A stretch of 9,099 bases of DNA from an uncultured Collinsella sp. (GTDB taxonomy: Bacteria > Actinomycetota > Coriobacteriia > Coriobacteriales > Coriobacteriaceae), in NCBI GenBank assembly GCA_900765185.1, contig CAAFQT010000095.1, positions 1-9,099 on the forward strand. The letters are read 5' to 3'. Below are positions 1-5,472 of the stretch, in pieces. The translations under genes were made by a program, and so were the position numbers. Each line of letters begins with the position of its first letter. The stretch's first letter is position 1. The notes under the pieces were generated by a model. That model saw nothing but the letters and a program-made list of their open reading frames with translations. It was not told the DNA's origin and made no database searches.

Positions 1-163
1 CACATTTAGTGCTCTTCGGCTCCTGCGGAATCTACGAAAAGCTTGCGCCTGGCCTTTGGCGGCGCGACCTGTGTTGACTTTGGGACAGCCAGGGTTGCCG
101 TTGGCCGGCGCGCCCCGCTCATAATGCTTGGGTCGGTGGGCTGATGTGTTGCGTCCCTGAGGA

Positions 164-1300
164 CTATAAGGTCGAAATGAAGGTGGACAGGCGGTGGAGG
201 CCTTCGTCTAGGTCTTTGTCGGAGACGCAGTAGCTTAGGCGGATGTGGCCTTCGGTTCCGAAACAGTCGCCCGGGACTAGGGCTACGTTTGCCTCTTTGA
301 TGGCTTTGATGCAGAAGTCTTCGCTGGTTAGGCCGAACTTTTTGATGCTCGGGAAAGTGTAGAAGGCTCCTGCGGGCTCTACTACGTCGAGGCCCATGGC
401 GTCTAAGGCCGCGAGTACGCGTTCGCGACGGGCTCGGTAGACTTCGAGCATGGGGGTTGGGTCGACGGTCAGGGCTCGGGCTGCGGCGTCCATCTCGAAG
501 GAGACGGCGCTCGATACTAAGTATTGGTGAGCCTTGGCGATCTCGGCGATGACGGGTGCCGCTGCTGCGAGCCAGCCCAGGCGCCAGCCGGTCATGGCCC
601 AGGGCTTGGAGAAGCTCTCGATGACTACCGTCTGATCGCGAAGCTCCGGGTGACGCTGGGCAAAGCGCTCGTAGCCATCCACATAAACCAGGCGGTTGTA
701 TACGTCGTCGCAGACCACGTAGATGCCCGTCTGCTCCGCCACGTGCGCCACGGCGTCGAGCGAAGCCGCGTTGAGGATACAGCCCGTAGGATTGTTGGGC
801 GAGCAGATGACGATGGCCTTGGTCGCCGGCGTCACGCGGGCGCGAAGCGCTTCCTCGTCAATCTGGAATTGCGCAGGCTCCGTATCCAAAAAGACCGCCT
901 TGGCGTGATTGGCCACGACGATGCTCTCGTACAGGCCAAAGGCCGGCGTGGGGATAATGACCTCGTCGCCGGGGTTGAGCATAGCCGTGAATGTTGCCGA
1001 CAGCGCCTCGGTCGCACCGTCGGTCAGGATGACCTCATCGGCGGAAAACGCCAGACCCGTGTCATCCATATATTTGGACAGTGCATCACGCAGGGCGGGG
1101 CGACCGTTGTTGGGCGGATAGTGCGTGTCACCGCGGTCCAGTGCGGCGGTCACCTCGGCGCTAATCACATCGGGCGTGGGAAAATCGGGCTCGCCAAGCG
1201 CAAGCGCGATGCACCCCGGGTGCTGGGCGGCGAGCGCGTTGATTCGGCGGATACCGGAGGGCTTGAGCGTGGCAAGCGAGGTATTCATGGGCAGTCGCAT
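164..1300 (-). CDS. Class I/II pyridoxal-phosphate aminotransferase (aspartate aminotransferase-like)
   Basis: Cytoplasmic 378-residue enzyme of PLP fold type I that should transfer an amino group between an amino acid and a 2-oxo acid. Visible family landmarks are the N-terminal LALGEPDFPTP (33-43), PNNPTG (168-173, Asn170 contacting the cofactor), DDVY (Asp198 and Tyr201), the PLP lysine Lys232 in SFSKPWAMTGWRLGW, and HIRLSY near the C-terminus with Arg354 expected to bind the substrate carboxylate. Length is normal for subgroup I. The ATG at 1300 is preferred because AAAGGAA lies 4 nt upstream (1305-1311); Met5 lacks a comparable site. The gene is divergent from 1394-2062. Leucine codon use changes sharply in the last third: seven CTA/TTA codons lie between 167 and 520 and none upstream. 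Substrate cannot be set from sequence; aspartate, aromatic amino acids or N-succinyl-diaminopimelate are all possible. Confidence 0.93.
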   Translation of the reverse strand: MRLPMNTSLATLKPSGIRRINALAAQHPGCIALALGEPDFPTPDVISAEVTAALDRGDTHYPPNNGRPALRDALSKYMDDTGLAFSADEVILTDGATEALSATFTAMLNPGDEVIIPTPAFGLYESIVVANHAKAVFLDTEPAQFQIDEEALRARVTPATKAIVICSPNNPTGCILNAASLDAVAHVAEQTGIYVVCDDVYNRLVYVDGYERFAQRHPELRDQTVVIESFSKPWAMTGWRLGWLAAAAPVIAEIAKAHQYLVSSAVSFEMDAAARALTVDPTPMLEVYRARRERVLAALDAMGLDVVEPAGAFYTFPSIKKFGLTSEDFCIKAIKEANVALVPGDCFGTEGHIRLSYCVSDKDLDEGLHRLSTFISTL

Positions 1301-1393
1301 GGCGTTCCTTTCGTAAGGGTTGCACTAGGATAGCGCGGCGGGGCGCCGCCGGACGGTGTAACCTAAACGGAAACCAACCGGAAAGGAGGCAGC

Positions 1394-2062
1394 ATGGAGC
1401 CGACCGCGCGCGGCGATGTACCAAAAACGCTGCAAACCATTGCGTATATCAGCATTCCCAATAGTGCCGATCTTGAGTTTTTGCTCTGGGACCTGCAGGA
1501 TGCCATCGCCGCCTATGCACAGCTTTCTGGCACCGCACTCCCCCGCCCGGTCGACCTGAAGGCAAATGACGCCGGCAGCGTTGCCGATGGCATCGTGCTG
1601 GCCATTGAAGATGTGGCTGACGATGAGACGTTGACAGCCATCGAGCAGGCGCTTGAGCGCTTTGGCGGTACGGGAACGCGCGTCTATGCCGCGATTCGAG
1701 CCGCACAAGAGGGCACTGAGCAGGCGCGCGGGACCGCCGTTCGCCTGCACAAGGCATGTGAGCGCCATGACCAATTGTGGTGTGGCGGCGTTGCCATCTG
1801 CGCCGGCAGCGGCATCGCAGCGCTTCGCCATTCCCCACGCATGGGCCTCTTGCGCCGACCATTTTCGGAAGCGATGGATAAGCTTGTGGGCGCTGTGCGC
1901 ATGGGCTGCTCCGTCGAGCATGCACAGCGACTTGGCGGCGGCAATGCCGCCAACGTCGACGCCGACGGCATGGTTTGCGCCGAGCCAGCCGTGCCCGCGC
2001 CGATATGGCGAGGCGTTCTGAAACGTCTGGGCGCCCACGCTCAAACAAAAATCTCTCTTTAA
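1394..2062 (+). CDS. Uncharacterised protein, possibly flavodoxin-like NAD(P)H-dependent oxidoreductase
   Basis: A 222-residue protein I cannot assign firmly. The start is well supported: AAAGGAGG at 1382-1389 lies 4 nt before the ATG. It is divergent from the aminotransferase, and its last four bases overlap the stop of the convergent glycosylase gene. No signal peptide or membrane segment is visible. Residues 14-35 (IAYISIPNSADL onward) could be a first strand and helix. Residues 66-72 (GIVLAIE) and 96-101 look like further core strands. Residues 127-172 contain a Trp-x-Gly-Gly strand (WCGGVAI), then a Gly-Ser-Gly turn, a Pro-Arg-Met-Gly stretch and a helix, and the C-terminus has a Pro-x-Pro-x-x-Trp element. 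This order resembles flavodoxin-fold FMN reductases of Gram-positive gut bacteria as I remember them, but the usual N-terminal phosphate-binding loop is not obvious. Coding status is solid; the function is a weak inference. Confidence 0.75.
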   Translation: MEPTARGDVPKTLQTIAYISIPNSADLEFLLWDLQDAIAAYAQLSGTALPRPVDLKANDAGSVADGIVLAIEDVADDETLTAIEQALERFGGTGTRVYAAIRAAQEGTEQARGTAVRLHKACERHDQLWCGGVAICAGSGIAALRHSPRMGLLRRPFSEAMDKLVGAVRMGCSVEHAQRLGGGNAANVDADGMVCAEPAVPAPIWRGVLKRLGAHAQTKISL

Positions 2063-2622
2063 ATAACAGCCCAGTCAACGGCTTCGTGCCAACGCTCAAC
2101 AAGACGCTCCAGGCACCAGGCGGCATTGGCGGGACTTGTCGAGGGCAGGACGATGGCAGGCAGCCCCGTCCGATCTTGCAAGTAGCGTTTGTAGAGTCGC
2201 CCTGCCGTACCGCCGTTACAGACAACGACCTCGATCGGCGCGGCATCGGTAATGCGCTCGATATGTGCCGGCACAACGTTGCGGATGCTCGCGTCGCTCG
2301 AGCCCTTAATGTCGCAGCTCTCGATTGCATCCCACAGGGCCACGCCGCCGTTCAGCAGCATGGCCCGCTTGGCGGCAATGGAGGCATCGAGCGTCGCGGG
2401 CTCACCGCTTGCCAAAGGATCGCCCTCGTTGGGCGGCACAGGCATACCGAGGCACGTGGCCATCACACGCCAAAAGCGATTCTGAGGGTTGCCGTAATAA
2501 AAGGCATTAGCGCGCGACAGCACCGAGGGAAACGATCCGAGCACCAAAACGCGCGAGTGCTGGTCGAACACGGGCTCAAACCCATGCTCAATATGTTGAT
2601 AGCCCTCGTCAGACGCTGCCAT
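2059..2622 (-). CDS. DNA-deoxyinosine (hypoxanthine) glycosylase, uracil-DNA glycosylase superfamily family 6
   Basis: Predicted 187-residue base-excision repair enzyme that removes hypoxanthine, the deamination product of adenine, from DNA. Family-defining stretches are clear: motif 1 VLGSFPS (27-33) continuing to FYYGNPQNRFW (41-51), which carries the conserved asparagines expected to activate water; ALWDAIESCDIKGSSDASI (95-113), typical of the family; and motif 2 LPSTSPAN (159-166), which contacts DNA. Length is normal for this compact family. The ATG at 2622 follows the stop of the upstream GH13 gene by 3 nt, and GAGGG (2631-2635) lies inside that gene's last codons, so translation is probably coupled. 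The stop overlaps the stop of the convergent gene ending at 2062. Related mismatch-type uracil glycosylases are the main alternative, but the motif combination fits family 6 better. Confidence 0.9.
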   Translation of the reverse strand: MAASDEGYQHIEHGFEPVFDQHSRVLVLGSFPSVLSRANAFYYGNPQNRFWRVMATCLGMPVPPNEGDPLASGEPATLDASIAAKRAMLLNGGVALWDAIESCDIKGSSDASIRNVVPAHIERITDAAPIEVVVCNGGTAGRLYKRYLQDRTGLPAIVLPSTSPANAAWCLERLVERWHEAVDWAVI

Positions 2623-2625
2623 GGC

Positions 2626-4002
2626 CTAGGCCCTCAACAGATAGCGCACCTCGTAGGGCGCAAGCTCAAGGGAGCCCGCCAGCTCGACCGTGGGCACGCC
2701 GTCGGCAAGCAAATCGACAAAGGAGCCGTTGAGCTCGCCGGCGCCAAAGGTGTAAGGCTCGTCCACGGCGTTCACCGCCACGAGCACCGTCGCGTCGTCG
2801 CAGGCGCGCTCGAACAGCAGCTGCTTGTTCTGGATCACCACATTGCGATAGGCACCGTAGTTGAGAGCACGGGCCGCCGCGTCGTTTGCCGAGCGCAGGT
2901 GCGCCAGCTGCGTGATGAAGGCCGTCAGCTCGTTGGGCGCAGGCTCATCGAGCGCAGGGCGCAGCGCCCAGTCGCCATCGGGGCCGCCCTTTTCACCAGC
3001 AATTCCCCACTCGCTGCCATAGTAGACGCACGGAATGCCCGGCATGCCAAAGAGCATGCCATAGGCGGGACGCAGGCACGACTTGTCGGTGAGGATGCTC
3101 GCCAGGCGCGGCACGTCGTGGTTGTCGACAAACGACAGCAGGTGTTTGCCGCGGTAGATGCACCAGGGGTCGCCGCCAAACTGGCGATGCAGCGAATGGG
3201 CGATCTCGAACATGTTGACCGAGTTAAAGCTGGAGTACAGGCCCTTGTAGCACTCGTAGTTGGTGCAGGAGTCGAGCATCTCGTCGTTGACGATTTGGTT
3301 GTAGTCGCCGTGGAGCGTCTCGCCAATCAGCACAAAGTCGGGCTTGAGCTCACGGGTAAAAGCGTGCAGGCGGCGCATGAAGTCGCGGTCGAGCATATAG
3401 GCAACGTCCAAGCGCAGGCCGTCGACGCCAAAGACCTCGGCCCAGCGACGCACGGACTCAAGCAGGTAATTGACCACGGCGGGGTTTTGCAGGTTGAGCT
3501 TCACAAGCTCAAAATGGCCCTCCCAGCCCTCATACCAAAAGCCGTCGCCGTAGCACGAGTCACCGTCAAAGCTGATGTGGAACCAATCCTTGTACGGCGA
3601 ATCCCACTTGCGCTCCTGCACATCGCGGAAGGCCCAAAAACCGCGGCCGACGTGGTTGAAGACGGCATCGAGCACCACGCGGATACCGTGGGCATGCAGT
3701 GTGTCGCACACGGCGGCAAAGTCGACATCCCCACCCAGGCGGCGGTCGATATGGCGCAGGCTGCGCGTATCGTAGCCGTGGCTATCGGACTCGAGCGGCG
3801 GGTTGATGAGCACAGTGCCAACGCCGAGTTCCTGCAGGTAGTCGGCCCATTTGGCAATCTTCATGATGGGCGCATCGGGGCTAGCTGTGGCATCGGCGGC
3901 CTGGGCGAGCTCATCCTCGGCAACAGGGGCGGCGTTTTCGCGCGGAGCTCCACAAAAGCCCAGCGGATAGATCTGATAGAACGTCGTCTCGTATGCCCAC
4001 AT
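2626..4002 (-). CDS. GH13 alpha-amylase family glycoside hydrolase (cyclomaltodextrinase/neopullulanase-like)
   Basis: Predicted 458-residue retaining alpha-glucan hydrolase with all GH13 core regions: region I DAVFNH (112-117); region II GLRLD (195-199) with nucleophile Asp199 and Arg197; region III IGET (226-229) with acid/base Glu228; region IV FVDNHD (291-296) with Asp296. The region V equivalent, LVKLN (166-170), resembles the MPKLN signature of neopullulanases and cyclomaltodextrinases. There is no signal peptide, no N-terminal CBM34-type domain and no cell-wall anchor. It therefore probably acts in the cytoplasm on imported maltodextrins, cyclodextrins or similar alpha-glucosides. An Ala/Glu/Asp-rich loop (about 21-47) follows the N-terminal YQIYPLGF strand. 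The residues after about 390 form the usual C-terminal beta-domain. The ATG at 4002 is supported by GGGAGG (4008-4013). It is the first gene of an operon with the deoxyinosine glycosylase, 3 nt downstream. Confidence 0.93.
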   Translation of the reverse strand: MWAYETTFYQIYPLGFCGAPRENAAPVAEDELAQAADATASPDAPIMKIAKWADYLQELGVGTVLINPPLESDSHGYDTRSLRHIDRRLGGDVDFAAVCDTLHAHGIRVVLDAVFNHVGRGFWAFRDVQERKWDSPYKDWFHISFDGDSCYGDGFWYEGWEGHFELVKLNLQNPAVVNYLLESVRRWAEVFGVDGLRLDVAYMLDRDFMRRLHAFTRELKPDFVLIGETLHGDYNQIVNDEMLDSCTNYECYKGLYSSFNSVNMFEIAHSLHRQFGGDPWCIYRGKHLLSFVDNHDVPRLASILTDKSCLRPAYGMLFGMPGIPCVYYGSEWGIAGEKGGPDGDWALRPALDEPAPNELTAFITQLAHLRSANDAAARALNYGAYRNVVIQNKQLLFERACDDATVLVAVNAVDEPYTFGAGELNGSFVDLLADGVPTVELAGSLELAPYEVRYLLRA

Positions 4003-4037
4003 AGCAACCTCCCGGTAAGCTCAACACAACGACATCC

Positions 4038-4043
4038 ATTGTA
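4038..4043 (-). promoter_or_regulatory. Candidate -10 element for the GH13-glycosylase operon
   Basis: Read on the minus strand, TACAAT lies 35 nt upstream of the GH13 start codon and between that gene and the hairpin at 4074-4140. No convincing -35 hexamer is found at normal spacing, where the sequence is G-rich, so this is only a candidate. Confidence 0.35.
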
Positions 4044-4073
4044 TGCCCAGCGTGCACCCCCTTCCCCAAAATA

Positions 4074-4140
4074 AGTTGCGGTGAAATACGGACTGTTTGC
4101 CAGGTTTATTGGGCTAAACAATCCGTATTTCACCGCAACT
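4074..4140 (-). terminator. Long inverted-repeat hairpin, probable terminator of the sugar exporter gene (copy 1 of a dispersed repeat)
   Basis: The arms at 4074-4092 (AGTTGCGGTGAAATACGGA) and 4122-4140 are perfect 19-bp reverse complements. After one mismatch the stem resumes with TGTTT (4094-4098) against AAACA (4116-4120), leaving a loop of about 17 nt. The hairpin begins 15 nt after the stop of the minus-strand gene at 4156. In that reading direction the stem is followed by TTATTTT, which fits Rho-independent termination. Reading on the plus strand, no T-run follows. The outer sequence recurs at 8211-8277, so this is also a repeat element. Confidence 0.7.
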
Positions 4141-4155
4141 GATGAGGGGATATGG

Positions 4156-5352
4156 TTAGGCGACGGGCTTGGCGCGGCGGATGGCCGGAAACAGCACGGT
4201 GATGGCGAGGATGACGCCCACGACGGCAATCGCCCCGCCCACAAAGCCGATCCAGGCGATACCGGGACCCGAAACCACGGCTCCGCCGATCGCGGTACCC
4301 GTGCCGATACCGAGGTTGAACAGGCCCGAGAAGATCGACATGGCGACGGCCGACGAATCTGCCGGCGTGTGCTTGATGAGCTCGGCCTGAAACGCCACGT
4401 TAAAGGCCGTGGCGCAGCAACCCCACAGTGCGCAGACGGCAAGCACTGTCACGAGCGACGATGCGGCCGGCCCCATGAGCAGCAGGGCCACCGGCACGCC
4501 GGAGAGCGTGATAGCCAAGAACGGGAAGCGATGCCCATCGAACAGGCGGCCAAACAGCCAGCTTCCGAGCAAACCAGAGCAGCCAAACGCCGTCAGCGTC
4601 ATGGTAATGGCGCCCGCATCGACGTGCGCGACCTGCGCCAGGAAGGGCTCGATATAGCTGTAGCTTGCGTAATAGCCGGTCGCCATGAAGACCGTGACTG
4701 CGTAGAGCGCGATGAGGAGCGGGTTCTTGAGCAGCTCGGGCAGCTGTTTGACAGTAAAGCGCTCACCCGCCGGCATGGCCGGGAACACCGCTGCCTGGTA
4801 GACGACCGCGATGGCTGAGAGGCCCCCGACCACGGCAAACGTCATGCGCCAGCCCACGGCCAAGCCAATGGCGCGACCGAGCGGCAGGCCAAAGATCTGC
4901 GCGATGGACGAGCCCGTAGCGATCATGCTGATGGCGAGCGCGCCGTGGCGAGTGTCGACCAGGCGCGAGGCCATAATCGAGGCGACTGACCAGAACACGG
5001 CATGTGCGCAAGCGACCACCAGGCGCGCGCAGACCAGGATGGGATAGGTCGGCGCCACAGCGGACAGGAACTGACCGAGCGAGAACACAGCCAGCACGCC
5101 CAGCAGCATCCGCTTGAACTCAAAGCGCGAGGCGAACACCATGAGCGGCAGCGACATCAGCATGACGCCCCAGGCATAGACCGAGATCATGATGCCCGCC
5201 TGGGCCTCGGTGAGCGAGAACGACGCGGCGATATCAGTCAAAAGGCCAATGGGCATAAACTCCGACGTGTTGAACACGAACGCACAGCAGGTGAGCCCGA
5301 CGAGTGGGAGCCACTGCTTGAGCGTGATGCCGTCTTGCCTTGTCTGAGTCAT
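4156..5352 (-). CDS. sotB: MFS sugar efflux transporter, SotB-like
   Basis: Predicted 398-residue inner-membrane exporter of the major facilitator superfamily, with alternating hydrophobic segments consistent with 12 helices. It closely matches what I know of E. coli SotB (YdeA), a proton-coupled exporter of arabinose and related sugars: FNTSEFMPIGLLTDIAASF (27-45), SVYAWGVMLMSLP (57-69), AHAVFWS (116-122), GLPLGR (155-160), GWRMTF (167-172), then YSYIEPF and GLFNLGIGTGTAIG. The start is the ATG at 5352, which has GGAGA at 5361-5365. The frame stays open to an ATG at 5448, but that extension would translate the feoAB terminator hairpin and the apparent promoter, and SotB proteins begin near the chosen start. 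It has its own promoter (5386-5415) and ends before the hairpin at 4074-4140, so it appears to be monocistronic. The family is clear; the true substrate is not proven. Confidence 0.88.
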   Translation of the reverse strand: MTQTRQDGITLKQWLPLVGLTCCAFVFNTSEFMPIGLLTDIAASFSLTEAQAGIMISVYAWGVMLMSLPLMVFASRFEFKRMLLGVLAVFSLGQFLSAVAPTYPILVCARLVVACAHAVFWSVASIMASRLVDTRHGALAISMIATGSSIAQIFGLPLGRAIGLAVGWRMTFAVVGGLSAIAVVYQAAVFPAMPAGERFTVKQLPELLKNPLLIALYAVTVFMATGYYASYSYIEPFLAQVAHVDAGAITMTLTAFGCSGLLGSWLFGRLFDGHRFPFLAITLSGVPVALLLMGPAASSLVTVLAVCALWGCCATAFNVAFQAELIKHTPADSSAVAMSIFSGLFNLGIGTGTAIGGAVVSGPGIAWIGFVGGAIAVVGVILAITVLFPAIRRAKPVA

Positions 5353-5385
5353 ATATAACGTCTCCAATCGTTTTGAGCGGAGGCG

Positions 5386-5415
5386 ATTATATAGCAACGG
5401 CCCCGCATCCGTCAG
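5386..5415 (-). promoter_or_regulatory. Probable sigma-70-type promoter of the SotB-like exporter gene
   Basis: On the minus strand a perfect TATAAT (5386-5391) lies 33 nt upstream of the ATG at 5352. A CTGACG at 5410-5415 sits 18 nt before it, or TGACGG at 17 nt. Transcription would start near 5379 and give a leader of about 27 nt that contains the GGAGA site. The -35 hexamer falls in the loop of the feoAB terminator hairpin, and the spacer includes that stem's second arm. Confidence 0.6.
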
Positions 5416-5431
5416 TACAGATGCGGGGCCG
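5398..5431 (-). terminator. GC-rich terminator hairpin after feoAB
   Basis: CGGCCCCGCATC (5398-5409) and GATGCGGGGCCG (5420-5431) form a perfect 12-bp stem with a 10-nt loop, starting 41 nt after the feoAB stop. In the minus-strand direction it is followed by TTGCTATATAAT, only partly T-rich, so intrinsic termination may be incomplete. The plus-strand flank is A-rich and does not fit termination in that direction. Confidence 0.65.
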
Positions 5432-5472
5432 AAAACAATTCGATACACAGAGGTTGCGCCGTCAATTCATAA

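Noticed and set aside
6..122. A 38-codon minus-strand frame beginning at 122, plus other short open frames in 1-163
   Set aside because: No ribosome binding site, several frames open at once because of GC content, and no recognised family. The rest of 1-163 shows no terminator or RNA gene that I can support.
524..1333. A 269-codon plus-strand frame opposite the aminotransferase, and similar frames opposite the exporter (4081-4818) and feoAB
   Set aside because: These are antisense to clearly recognised genes, with compositionally biased products and no supporting ribosome binding site.
1336..1351. A 6-bp GC hairpin (CGGCGG / CCGCCG) in the divergent intergenic region 1301-1393
   Set aside because: No T-run follows on either strand and such short GC stems are expected by chance here; no convincing -10/-35 pair was found for either divergent gene.
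1975..4074. A 699-codon open frame on the plus strand opposite the glycosylase and GH13 genes
   Set aside because: It is antisense to two genes with full catalytic motif sets; its translation is low-complexity (rich in His, Arg, Gln, Val, Ala) and shows no family motif. GC-rich genes often leave such open antisense frames.
5353..5448. N-terminal extension of the SotB-like exporter to an ATG at 5448
   Set aside because: It would translate the feoAB terminator stem and the exporter's own promoter; the start at 5352 has a ribosome binding site and matches the family start.
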